From the NCBI GenBank assembly GCA_038144955.1, contig JAYQOT010000025.1, forward strand, positions 1 through 32,937: DNA of 32,937 bases. The letters run 5' to 3'. The stretch comes from Ga0077527 sp038144955. GTDB lineage: Bacteria > Pseudomonadota > Gammaproteobacteria > Burkholderiales > SG8-41. A model generated the notes under the pieces. That model did no database searches. It was not told the origin of the DNA and worked only from the letters and a program-made list of their open reading frames with translations. A program made the translations under genes and the position numbers. Shown here one piece after another: positions 1-7,786 of this stretch. Position 1 is the first letter of the stretch. Each line of letters starts with the position of its first letter.

Positions 1-394
<394 letters not shown>

Positions 395-550
395 ATAATT
401 TTGAGCAGTCGCCGGTTTTCGGCATGCTCGGTAGGCTCATGTTGATGTTCAATCGAATCAGGCGTTCATGAATGAATGCCAAACTTTACTTCTTCCGAAT
501 TGGGCTCGCTTGCAGGGCGGCAACGCCATGCAGGTCATGCCAAACAGCTA
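395..550 (+). other. 23S-5S internal transcribed spacer
   Basis: This stretch of about 156 bases lies between the two rRNA genes. I see no tRNA in it and no convincing open reading frame. It probably contains the processing stems for the 23S 3' end and the 5S 5' end. The short GGCG-GCAA-CGCC element near 517-528 may be one of these. Confidence 0.7.
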
Positions 551-667
551 TGCCTGACGACAATAGCGAGTTGGTCCCACCCCTTCCCATTCCGAACAGG
601 GCCGTGAAACGACTCAGCGCCGATGATAGTACGGATTCCCCGTGTGAAAGTAGGACATTGTCAGGCA
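551..667 (+). rRNA. rrf: 5S ribosomal RNA
   Basis: This is a complete 5S rRNA of about 117 nt. The terminal helix pairs TGCCTGAC at the start with GTCAGGCA at the end. The conserved GGTCCCACC, CCATTCCGAAC, GTGAAACG and GCGCCGATGATAGT blocks are all present in order. It follows the 23S gene in the usual rrn order. Ends were placed on the terminal helix and may shift by one or two bases. Confidence 0.96.
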
Positions 668-674
668 CCCATGC

Positions 675-714
675 AAAAAGCCCGGTCTCGTAGAGACCGG
701 GCTTTTTCTTTTTT
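675..714. terminator. Bidirectional intrinsic terminator between rrn and the ppiC operon
   Basis: A perfect 10-bp GC-rich stem (GCCCGGTCTC / GAGACCGGGC, 680-689 and 693-702) with a 3-nt loop is flanked by A5 on the left and T5 on the right. On the plus strand the hairpin is followed by TTTTTCTTTTTT, so it should end the rrn transcript. On the minus strand it is also followed by TTTTT, so it should end the operon that arrives through ppiC. Confidence 0.93.
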
Positions 715-759
715 CGACCGCATAAACCCCGTATTGCGCCGCCGGAAAATTTGAAATCA

Positions 760-1530
760 CTACTCGATCTTCGCCTTGTTGCGGAGTTCTTCTATTATTT
801 TTTGGACTTTCTCCCGTTGCACGATCTGCTGGAGTTGCGGTTTGATCGCCTCAAAATTTTGTGAACGCGTATCATCCAGGCGAATTATGTGCCAGCCAAA
901 ATTGGTCTGGACGGGAGACTCGGTAATATCGCCTTTCTTTAGGCGCACGAGTGCCTCGGCAAAAGGACGCACATAACGAGTTGGTGATGACCAGCCCAGG
1001 TCACCACCCTGTGCCTTGTTGCCATCGTCGCGGGATTTTTCTGCTGCCAATTTGGCGAAATCCGTTCCGTTTTTCAGTTGGTTAATTATTTCTTTGGCCT
1101 CTGCTTCGCTCGCTACAAGTATGTGACGTGCTTTAAATTCACTGGCACCCGGACTGTCTTTGAAGCGCTGATATGCGTTCTTTAAATCTTCTTCGGTTGG
1201 CTGGTTGCGTCGAGCAGTTTCATTAAGAAATGCACCCACAAGAACATTCTGGCGTGCAACTTCGAGCTGGGTGCTTATCAGAGGGTTTTTGGTTAATCCC
1301 ATCTTGGCTGCTTCCTGGGACATGACTTCACGGCTGATCAATTCCTGTTTGATCATGTCGCGAACTTCGGGAGAGTCCGGCCTGCCCTGGGCAGTTACTT
1401 CTTTCAGCATAAGATCAGCACGCGACTGCGGAATGGTTATGCCGTTGACTTTGGCAACCTGCGCACCAGCCAGCGGGGTGAATCCCGCCGTCAGCGCCAG
1501 GGCCAGAAAAACCGTCGAAAAAATACGCAT
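760..1530 (-). CDS. Periplasmic peptidylprolyl isomerase, parvulin (PpiC/SurA-like)
   Basis: The 256-residue protein has a Sec signal peptide (residues 1-23, cut after AGA), a helical SurA/PpiD-like N-terminal region (about 24-115) and one parvulin rotamase domain (about 131-220). Family hallmarks seen are ARHILV at 134, GGDLGW at 175-180 and FGWHIIRL at 211-218. It should catalyse cis-trans isomerisation of prolyl bonds in exported proteins in the periplasm. The ATG at 1530 was chosen over an in-frame codon 60 bases upstream. It is preceded by AGGAG at good spacing and opens the signal peptide directly. It is the last gene of the msrB-yciB-bolA operon and ends before the shared terminator. 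Its GC content is visibly lower than that of its neighbours. With one rotamase domain it is closer to PpiC/PrsA-like foldases than to two-domain SurA. Confidence 0.92.
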   Translation of the reverse strand: MRIFSTVFLALALTAGFTPLAGAQVAKVNGITIPQSRADLMLKEVTAQGRPDSPEVRDMIKQELISREVMSQEAAKMGLTKNPLISTQLEVARQNVLVGAFLNETARRNQPTEEDLKNAYQRFKDSPGASEFKARHILVASEAEAKEIINQLKNGTDFAKLAAEKSRDDGNKAQGGDLGWSSPTRYVRPFAEALVRLKKGDITESPVQTNFGWHIIRLDDTRSQNFEAIKPQLQQIVQREKVQKIIEELRNKAKIE

Positions 1531-1549
1531 GAAAACTCCTGTGAGGTGA

Positions 1550-1813
1550 TCAGATTTCGTCCGGCGCATAGGCCTTGATGGCCAATGCATGGATTTCCTT
1601 GTGCATCATCGGCCCCAGCGCATCGTACACCAGGCGATGCCGGCGCTGCAGGGGCAGGCCTGAGAACGCGCCGGACACGATGATCAACTGGTAATGGCCG
1701 CCGCCGTCCCTGGCTCCGGCGTGTCCGACATGGGCACCCGATTCATCCAGGATTTCCATGGATTCCGGACTCAGCGCAGCGAGTTTTTCCCGCATCGACG
1801 CGGCGACCGTCAC
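1550..1813 (-). CDS. bolA: BolA family protein
   Basis: This 87-residue protein has the BolA fold: the GGHYQLIIVSGAF strand, the RHRLVYDAL helix and the invariant His of KEIHALAIKAY. BolA proteins bind [2Fe-2S] clusters with monothiol glutaredoxins and influence cell shape and stress gene expression. The start is a GTG at 1813 preceded by GGAGG seven bases upstream. An internal ATG six codons later has no such site. It sits 25 bases after yciB and 19 bases before ppiC on the same strand, an arrangement common in betaproteobacteria, so co-transcription is likely. Confidence 0.92.
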   Translation of the reverse strand: MTVAASMREKLAALSPESMEILDESGAHVGHAGARDGGGHYQLIIVSGAFSGLPLQRRHRLVYDALGPMMHKEIHALAIKAYAPDEI

Positions 1814-1838
1814 AGTCCTGCCTCCGCGGTGTCCGGGG

Positions 1839-2378
1839 TCATTCCGTCTCTTTTTCCTTGATGTGTGGTGCCAGCATCAGGGCCTGGCCGATCACGAAAA
1901 GGATCATCAGGCCGATGCCGCCGAACAGCTTGAAATTGACCCAGATGTCGGTGTCATAGGAATAGGCGACATACAGATTGAGGATGCCCATGCCCGTGAA
2001 AAACACGATCCAGCCGGCAAGCAGCTTGGTCCATACCGGATCGGGCGCAGTCACCTGTTTTTCCATCATCGAGCGAATCAGGTTTTTCTTGAAGGCCAGC
2101 GCGGAAACGGTGAGGACCACCCCGAACAGCCAGTAGAGCACTGTCGGTTTCCACTTGATGAAAGTCTCGTCACGCAGCAGCAGGGTGGCGCCGCCGAACA
2201 CCACGATCAGCGCCAGGCTGATCCACTGCATGTTGTCGACCTTGCGGTGCTTGAACCATACCCAGCCGATCTGCACCATCGTGGCGGCAATGGCAACGCC
2301 GGTGGCGATGTAAATATCGAACAGCTTGAACGCTGTGAAAAACAGGATGACCGGGAAAATGTCGAACAGGAATTTCAT
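1839..2378 (-). CDS. yciB: Inner-membrane septation protein A family (YciB)
   Basis: This is a 179-residue integral membrane protein. It matches the YciB/IspZ family in length, in its opening (MKFLFDIFPVILFFTAFK) and in the motif WKPTVLYWLFG. About five hydrophobic segments are visible, and the C-terminus is charged. The family is linked to septation and envelope integrity, but the biochemical role is unsettled. The ATG at 2378 was chosen because it begins the conserved N-terminus. The longer frame upstream runs into the preceding gene and lacks family similarity. The gene lies between an unrecognised gene and bolA in one operon. Confidence 0.93.
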   Translation of the reverse strand: MKFLFDIFPVILFFTAFKLFDIYIATGVAIAATMVQIGWVWFKHRKVDNMQWISLALIVVFGGATLLLRDETFIKWKPTVLYWLFGVVLTVSALAFKKNLIRSMMEKQVTAPDPVWTKLLAGWIVFFTGMGILNLYVAYSYDTDIWVNFKLFGGIGLMILFVIGQALMLAPHIKEKETE

Positions 2379-2395
2379 GTGCTGATTATCCCTGC

Positions 2396-3097
2396 TTAAT
2401 GCCGGGGCGTCCATTTGGCGAGCCGTTCGCGCATCATCTCGCGCACCTGGTCGCCATAGACGGCATTTCGCGATTCGCGGACGCCTTCCTCGAAGAAAGC
2501 CGCGCAATGCTGCGGCAGGTGTGATTCCAGCAGGTCATATGCGGCAGCCATGCGTTCGGGTTGCTGGGTGCGGGTGGCGATGATCGCGCAGTTGAAATGC
2601 AGGGTCAGCCAGGGTTGCAGCGCGGCGGCATCGGTGCTTTCGGCCAGCTCCGGAGCAGCGCAGGCGATGATGCTGCAGGCACGGTCGTAGAGCCTGCCCA
2701 GCGCGGCGTCATCGGCAGTGGCATTGGCCTGGCGGGCGAGGGCATTGACCGCGGGTTCGAGCACGGTGATCTGGCCGCCATGCGTGCAGATCCATTGCGC
2801 GACGTCGAGCGCCAGGTCTTCCACCGTGGCGCGGACGGCATCCAGTTTCAGCTGCCACGCCCATAGCCCGAGGTCGGACAGGCATTCGAGTGCATGGGTG
2901 CCGAGTTCATCGACTTCCTCGAGGGACGGGGTTTCATTCTCGGCATCGACTTTCTGGAAGACATCCAGGCACTGGCGCACGGCCTCTGCCAGCAGCGGGG
3001 GCGTCGCCGCCTGTCCCGGAAAAGGCCCGGCCGCGGTGAACGCGGCATTGAGCTGTTCCGCTGCCTGGTCAAAGGCGCGGCGTGCGGCGCGGTTCAC
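2396..3097 (-). CDS. Unrecognised Ala/Leu-rich soluble protein in the msrB operon
   Basis: I do not recognise this protein of about 233 residues. It is rich in Ala, Leu, Glu and Gln, appears almost wholly helical, and shows no signal peptide, membrane segment or catalytic motif. Cysteines are scattered and do not form CxxC pairs. The likely start is a GTG at 3097 overlapping the msrB stop in a GTGA arrangement, which suggests translational coupling. The AAGGAG just upstream is too close to be ideal, so a TTG about 30 bases further upstream is an alternative. It ends 17 bases before yciB. Context suggests only that it is co-expressed with envelope and redox housekeeping genes. The frame is open well into msrB, but that extension is a shadow of msrB. 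Confidence 0.72.
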   Translation of the reverse strand: MNRAARRAFDQAAEQLNAAFTAAGPFPGQAATPPLLAEAVRQCLDVFQKVDAENETPSLEEVDELGTHALECLSDLGLWAWQLKLDAVRATVEDLALDVAQWICTHGGQITVLEPAVNALARQANATADDAALGRLYDRACSIIACAAPELAESTDAAALQPWLTLHFNCAIIATRTQQPERMAAAYDLLESHLPQHCAAFFEEGVRESRNAVYGDQVREMMRERLAKWTPRH

Positions 3098-3489
3098 TCC
3101 TTTTCGAACTTCAGCGATGCCGAGTTGATGCAATAGCGCAGGCCCGTGGGCTGCGGGCCGTCTTCGAAAACATGGCCGAGATGGGCATCGCAGCTGCTGC
3201 ACAGGACTTCGGTGCGCTTCATGAAAAAACCGTAGTCTTCTTCGGTCGCGATATGCCCGTCTTTTGCCGGTTTCCAGAAACTCGGCCAGCCGGTGCCGGA
3301 ATCGAATTTTGCATCCGAACTGAACAGCTCGGTACCACAGCACACGCAGCGGTAGGTGCCGTTCTCATGGTTGTCCCAGTAGGCGCCGGTAAAGGCGCGC
3401 TCGGTGCCTTTGCGGCGTGCGACCTGAAACTGCATCGGAGTCAGCTGCGCTTTCCATTCTTCTTCGGTTTTCTTCACTTTTTCACTCAT
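3094..3489 (-). CDS. msrB: Peptide-methionine (R)-S-oxide reductase
   Basis: The 131-residue protein is a complete MsrB and reduces methionine-R-sulfoxide in proteins. The structural zinc is bound by two CxxC pairs (Cys48/Cys51 and Cys97/Cys100). Catalytic Cys120 lies in the RYCINSASL motif, and His103 and His106 lie in AHLGHVF. The motif SGTGWPSF has Thr where many MsrBs carry a resolving Cys, so recycling may use another thiol or thioredoxin directly. There is no signal peptide, so it should be cytoplasmic. The ATG at 3489 has GGAGG upstream. It is the first gene of the minus-strand operon that runs to ppiC and is divergent from the MAPEG gene. A small hairpin (GGCCG / CGGCC, 3508-3523) lies in its leader. 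Confidence 0.96.
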   Translation of the reverse strand: MSEKVKKTEEEWKAQLTPMQFQVARRKGTERAFTGAYWDNHENGTYRCVCCGTELFSSDAKFDSGTGWPSFWKPAKDGHIATEEDYGFFMKRTEVLCSSCDAHLGHVFEDGPQPTGLRYCINSASLKFEKE

Positions 3490-3576
3490 AATGCCTCCAT
3501 GGGCTGGGGCCGCAAAAACGGCCAAAGGTTTCGCCCTTCAGTCGTTCATTGTCCAACATCCTTACTGGAATAGCAC

Positions 3577-3954
3577 ATGACCACTGCCTACTGGATGATC
3601 CTGGTTGCCGGCTGCCTTCCGTACTGGCCGACCGTGGTTTCGAAGTGGCGCCGCAGCTATGACAATGCTGCTCCGCGTGCCGGTGTCGACAGTCTGCCAC
3701 CGCGCCAGCAACGGGCCTACTGGGCCCAGCTCAATGCTTTTGAGGCATTTCCGCTGTTTGCCGCTGCGGTCATCGTTGCCCACCTGACGGATGCTGCTCA
3801 GTCATGGGTGGATGGACTGGCAGTCGCCTTCGTCGCGCTGCGCGTAGGTTACACGCTGGCCTACATCGGCGATCGACCGCTGCTGCGTTCACTGCTGTGG
3901 TTTGGTGCTTTTGTCTGCGTGATCGCGCTGTTTGTCGTGGCGGGGGTCAGTTAA
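3577..3954 (+). CDS. MAPEG family membrane protein
   Basis: The 125-residue protein has four hydrophobic segments (about 3-20, 54-70, 77-95, 103-122). It carries the MAPEG signature region around Asn53, Glu56 and Pro59 (LNAFEAFPLFAAAV). MAPEG proteins include glutathione-dependent membrane enzymes of eicosanoid and detoxification metabolism, but most bacterial members have no proven substrate. It is a single gene divergent from msrB. Its stop codon overlaps that of the convergent flavoprotein gene on the other strand: the TTAA at 3951-3954 supplies a stop to both. Confidence 0.88.
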   Translation: MTTAYWMILVAGCLPYWPTVVSKWRRSYDNAAPRAGVDSLPPRQQRAYWAQLNAFEAFPLFAAAVIVAHLTDAAQSWVDGLAVAFVALRVGYTLAYIGDRPLLRSLLWFGAFVCVIALFVVAGVS

Positions 3955-5363
3955 AACACCTTGCCCGGATTCATCAGCCCCTGTGGATCCAGTGCGCGTT
4001 TCACGGTGCGCATCAGGTCAAGTTCCACCGGGCTCTTGTAGCGTGCGAGTTCGGCCACTTTTGACAGCCCTATGCCGTGTTCGGCGCTGAAGCTGCCGCC
4101 GTAGCGCTGCACAATGTCGTATACCGTTTCTGTGACATCGTGCGCCTCGCGTGCCGCCGCATCGCTGCGCAGCCGTTCGGGGAGATAGGCGTTGTAGTGC
4201 AGGTTGCCGTCGCCCAGGTGGCCGAAGCAGATAAACCGCACGCCGGCGAAGCGTTTTTCCAGCGCCGCCTGTGCTTCGCGGATGAACTCAGGGATACGGC
4301 CGACAGCAACTGCAATGTCATGGCGGTAGACCATCACCGGTTCCTGGCGTGCCCCTTCGGGTATCGATTCGCGCATGTGCCACAGTGCCTGGGCCTGGCC
4401 GCGGTTCTCGGCAATGACGGCATCGGTGACCAGGTCTTCGGCCAGCGCTGATTCGAGTGCGCGTTCGAGGTCTCCACGCAGAGCGGCTTCGTCACCGGAG
4501 TCGGCCAGCTCGGTCAGCACCACCCAGGGGCTGGGTTCGGCCAGCGGATCGCGGGTTCCGGGAATATGCCGCCAAACCAGTTCCAGGCTGTGCCGCGAGA
4601 TCAGCTCGAAAGCGGTGATGCGGTCGCTGCAGTGGCGGCGCATCAATGCGAAGAGTTCCAGCGCCGCCTCCGGATCGCGCACTGCCATCCACGCCGTGGC
4701 ATTGGCAGCAGGGCGGGGGAACAGTTTCAGTGTTACCGCGGTAATGATGCCCAGCGTGCCTTCGGCGCCGATGAACAGATGTTTGAGGTCGTAGCCGGTG
4801 TTGTCCTTGCGCAGCCCGCGCAAACCGTTCCAGATGCGGCCGTCGGGCAGCACGACCTCCACTCCGAGCACAAGGTCGCGGGTGTTGCCGTAGCGCAATA
4901 CGTTGACGCCGCCGGCGTTGGTGGAGAGGTTGCCGCCGATCTGGCAACTGCCTTCGGCACCCAGGCTCAACGGAAACAGGCGGTCCACATCCGCGGCGGC
5001 ATGCTGGATCGCGGCCAGTACGCAGCCGGCTTCGGCGGTCAGCGTATTGTTCAGCGGATCGACATCGAGAATCTTGTTCATGCGCGCCAGCGACAGCACG
5101 ATTTCGCGGCCGTCGGCATTCGGCACCGATGCACCGCACATGCCGGTATTGCCGCCTTGCGGTACCAGTGGTGTGCCGGACTCGGCGCAGAGTTTGACGA
5201 TGGCGGCGACCTGTTCGGTGTTTGCCGGCCGCACGACGGCTGCAGCTGCGCCGCGATAGACGCCGCGCCAGTCAACCACGTGGGGTTCGAGATCCTGCGC
5301 TTCGGTGAGCACGGCGTGGTTACCCAGGGCCGACTTCAATGATTCAATCAAGTTGGTTGTCAT
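3951..5363 (-). CDS. FAD-linked D-2-hydroxyacid dehydrogenase (GlcD / D-2-hydroxyglutarate dehydrogenase type)
   Basis: The 470-residue flavoprotein has an N-terminal PCMH-type FAD domain (about 38-215). Characteristic stretches are VPQGGNTGMCG at 67-77 and GSCQIGGNLSTNAGG at 138-152. The C-terminal oxidase cap domain has GHLGDGNLHYN at 381-391 and AEHGIG at 427-432, whose histidines bind metal in D-2-hydroxyglutarate dehydrogenase. It should oxidise a D-2-hydroxy acid to the 2-oxo acid and pass electrons to the respiratory chain. Candidate substrates are D-2-hydroxyglutarate, D-lactate or glycolate. The ATG at 5363 was chosen; an in-frame TTG lies three codons upstream and neither has a clear ribosome site. 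The gene is divergent from the tct operon across about 400 bases, which could allow shared control. Confidence 0.9.
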   Translation of the reverse strand: MTTNLIESLKSALGNHAVLTEAQDLEPHVVDWRGVYRGAAAAVVRPANTEQVAAIVKLCAESGTPLVPQGGNTGMCGASVPNADGREIVLSLARMNKILDVDPLNNTLTAEAGCVLAAIQHAAADVDRLFPLSLGAEGSCQIGGNLSTNAGGVNVLRYGNTRDLVLGVEVVLPDGRIWNGLRGLRKDNTGYDLKHLFIGAEGTLGIITAVTLKLFPRPAANATAWMAVRDPEAALELFALMRRHCSDRITAFELISRHSLELVWRHIPGTRDPLAEPSPWVVLTELADSGDEAALRGDLERALESALAEDLVTDAVIAENRGQAQALWHMRESIPEGARQEPVMVYRHDIAVAVGRIPEFIREAQAALEKRFAGVRFICFGHLGDGNLHYNAYLPERLRSDAAAREAHDVTETVYDIVQRYGGSFSAEHGIGLSKVAELARYKSPVELDLMRTVKRALDPQGLMNPGKVF

Positions 5364-5768
5364 TTTTATCAATCAAAACATAGGGTTGCATATTATCCGG
5401 GTTGCGGTCCGCAGCGCATTGTTCAGCACTGGCACAGCGCGGTCAACTTCCAGAGACTTTCCATCACAATATAACGTTCGTCGGATCGCTGCTGCCATTG
5501 GTTCTTATCTGCGGCGGGAGCGCATGTCGGTGACGAATGCAAAACAAACGAACCGATACGTGCGTAATGCGGACTTCTGGTTTGTGGTGGTGAAAATCCT
5601 CTTTGCGATATGCCATGAGTGACCTGATTTACACTGTGGCAGCAACACGTCATTAGCGATCTCGGTTAAGATTTTGGCCTGCAAAACACGCCAGATCCCA
5701 GATCGTGCAGCGTGCATAAACACAACACGGAGCTGAATGCTCCGGATTTGCGGAGGAACTGATCCGAA
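5364..5768. other. Divergent intergenic region between the flavoprotein gene and the tct operon
   Basis: About 400 bases without a convincing gene. Short frames here lack ribosome sites and family similarity. It should contain promoters for both directions, but I cannot name a clear -35/-10 pair. I see no tRNA or repeat family. The only clear structure is a small hairpin just ahead of tctB, listed separately. No regulator gene adjoins it, so control of the tct operon probably comes from elsewhere. Confidence 0.6.
5728..5744 (+). other. Leader hairpin ahead of tctB
   Basis: CGGAGC and GCTCCG form a perfect 6-bp stem with a 5-nt loop, ending about 25 bases before the tctB start and just before its CGGAGGAAC ribosome site. 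It has no T tract, so it is not a terminator. It could stabilise the 5' end of the mRNA or be an operator half-site pair. A chance origin is possible. Confidence 0.35.
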
Positions 5769-6239
5769 ATGGCCGATCGCATCATATTCGCGTGCATGCT
5801 GGTGCTGGCGGGGGTCTATTTCTGGGCCACTGCCCAGATTCCGAGTCTGGATCTGGGTGATCCGCTGGGACCCAAGGCATTCCCTCAGCTGCTGGGGGTT
5901 GGTCTGCTGATTTCCGCGGGCATGCTGCTGGCGGAGATCATCAAGAAGAAGAAGGCCGTGCCCCAGCCCCGGGCGGCTGAAACTGCCGATCCTGCGCAAC
6001 GCCCCCACTACTGGGTGGTGGTTGCGGTGGCAGGCTGGACCGCGTTGTATGTCCTGGTGTTCGAGCCGCTGGGCTACGTGCTGGCCACCACCATATACCT
6101 GCTGGCGCTGACCGCCTTTTTCAATCGCGGCCGCTGGCTGATGAATGTGCTGACCTGCGTGCTGTTCTCAGCCGGCAGCTACTACGCCTTCTCTGAACTG
6201 CTGGGCGTCACGCTGGCGCGCGGCATCCTCCCGTTCTGA
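5769..6239 (+). CDS. tctB: Tripartite tricarboxylate transporter, small membrane subunit TctB
   Basis: The 156-residue membrane protein has four to five hydrophobic segments and the TctB family pattern. It opens with ADRIIFACMLVLAGVYF, followed by the GPKAFPQLLGVGLL block at about 34-47. A basic Lys-rich loop lies near 57-60 and the FEPLGYVLATTIYLL segment near 97-111. With TctA and the periplasmic TctC it forms a cation-coupled secondary uptake system for tricarboxylate-like acids. A GGAGG lies 12 bases before the ATG. The tctA gene follows after seven bases. It heads the operon that ends with its partner binding protein at 13577-14566. Confidence 0.92.
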   Translation: MADRIIFACMLVLAGVYFWATAQIPSLDLGDPLGPKAFPQLLGVGLLISAGMLLAEIIKKKKAVPQPRAAETADPAQRPHYWVVVAVAGWTALYVLVFEPLGYVLATTIYLLALTAFFNRGRWLMNVLTCVLFSAGSYYAFSELLGVTLARGILPF

Positions 6240-6246
6240 GGCCGCC

Positions 6247-7755
6247 ATGGATACGCTGACCCACATCCTCAACGGTTTCACGGTTGCGATGCAGCCGATC
6301 AACCTCTGGTACACCTTCGTTGGCGTGCTGATGGGAACCATCATCGGCGTGCTGCCGGGCATCGGACCCTCGGCCGGCATCGCGTTACTGATCCCGATTA
6401 CCTACGGCATGGACCCCACCTCGGCATTGATCATGTTGGCGGGCATCTATTACGGAGCCAAGTACGGCGGTTCCACCACCGCCATCCTGATCCGCACCCC
6501 GGGGGAGGCGGCCTCGGTGATGACCTCGATCGACGGCTACGAAATGGCCAGGAAAGGCAGGGCGGGCGCCGCGCTTGCGGTATCAGCCATCGGTTCCTTC
6601 ATTGCCGGCACCATCGGCGTCATCGGCCTGACGCTGTTCGCGCTGCCGCTGACTTCGATGGCGCTCAAGTTCGGCCCGGCTGAATATTTCACGCTGATGC
6701 TGTTTGCGATGACCGCGGTATCCACGCTGACCGGAAATTCGCCGGCCAAGGGCGTGTTCGCGACTATCCTCGGCCTGATGATCGCCACCATCGGCATCGA
6801 CCTGCAAAGCGGGCAGGCACGCTTCACCATGGGTGTAGCCGAATTCCAGGACGGCGTCGGTTTCGTCGTTGTCGTCGTCGGCCTGTTCGCGATGGCTGAG
6901 GTGTTCCGCGGACTCGAGGATCTCTACCGCGGCACCGCCCCCGAGGCAATGAAGATCACCGGCAAGCTGTGGCTGACGCGCGAGGAGTGGAAGCGCTCGA
7001 TCGGTCCGATCTGGCGCGGCGGCATCATTGGTTTCGTCATCGGCGTGCTGCCCGGCGCCGGCGGCACCATCGCCTCGATCATGTCCTACACCACCGAGAA
7101 GCGCATCTCCAAGCACCCTGAGGAATTCGGCAAGGGCGCCATTGAAGGCGTTGCCGGACCCGAGGCAGCCAACAATTCCGACACGGCGGGTGCGCTGGTG
7201 CCGTTGCTGACGTTGGGCGTGCCCGGCGGCGGGGCGACAGCGGTCATGCTCGGTGCATTCATCATGTACGGCGTGCAGCCTGGTCCATTGCTGTTTCAGA
7301 ATCGTCCCGACCTGGTGTGGGGGCTGATCAACAGCATGTATGTCGGCAACGTGATGCTGGTGATCCTCAACTTGCCGCTGATCGGGTTGTTCGTGCGCCT
7401 GCTCTACATCCCCTCGGGCATTCTCTATCCGCTGATCGTCGCGATCTCGGCAATCGGCGCCTACGCCATCAACGGCAGCGTGGTGGATCTGTGGCTGATC
7501 CTGCTCTTCGGCGTGATCGGCTATGTGTTCGACAAGGTCGACATCCCGGTGGCACCGCTGGTGCTGGCGCTGGTGCTCGGCGGCATCATGGAGCAGTCCT
7601 TCCGCCAGGCAATGACCATTTCCGGCGGTGACCTGAAGATTTTCTATGGCAGCACGATCACCGTGACCCTGCTGGTGATGTCGGCAATATCGGTACTGTT
7701 GCCCATCATCATCCCGCGGCTGAAAGCGATGCGCGACAAGGGCGACGGCAGTTGA
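6247..7755 (+). CDS. tctA: Tripartite tricarboxylate transporter, large membrane subunit TctA
   Basis: The 502-residue protein has about twelve membrane segments and is full length for TctA. The first signature, GVLPGIGPSAGIALLIP, lies at 34-50, followed by GIYYGAKYGGSTTAIL at 66-81 and the RTPGEAASV loop. A second, related GVLPGAGG motif occurs near residue 265, reflecting the internal duplication typical of this family. It is the main translocation subunit of the transporter and works with TctB and the TctC-type receptor encoded at the operon end. The ribosome site GAGG overlaps the end of tctB, which implies translational coupling. Confidence 0.96.
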   Translation: MDTLTHILNGFTVAMQPINLWYTFVGVLMGTIIGVLPGIGPSAGIALLIPITYGMDPTSALIMLAGIYYGAKYGGSTTAILIRTPGEAASVMTSIDGYEMARKGRAGAALAVSAIGSFIAGTIGVIGLTLFALPLTSMALKFGPAEYFTLMLFAMTAVSTLTGNSPAKGVFATILGLMIATIGIDLQSGQARFTMGVAEFQDGVGFVVVVVGLFAMAEVFRGLEDLYRGTAPEAMKITGKLWLTREEWKRSIGPIWRGGIIGFVIGVLPGAGGTIASIMSYTTEKRISKHPEEFGKGAIEGVAGPEAANNSDTAGALVPLLTLGVPGGGATAVMLGAFIMYGVQPGPLLFQNRPDLVWGLINSMYVGNVMLVILNLPLIGLFVRLLYIPSGILYPLIVAISAIGAYAINGSVVDLWLILLFGVIGYVFDKVDIPVAPLVLALVLGGIMEQSFRQAMTISGGDLKIFYGSTITVTLLVMSAISVLLPIIIPRLKAMRDKGDGS

Positions 7756-7786
7756 TTTTGGTTTAATTTCCCGAGGAGCTGGTTTC

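Noticed and set aside
472..693. Short open frame across the 5S gene and its terminator
   Set aside because: It lies over a structural RNA and a terminator, has no ribosome site and resembles no protein.
3098..3343. N-terminal extension of the unknown gene into msrB
   Set aside because: The extension is an out-of-frame reading of msrB. The GTGA junction gives a natural start.
5373..5768. Possible small protein genes in the divergent region before tctB
   Set aside because: Frames there lack ribosome sites, overlap each other on both strands and show no family features.
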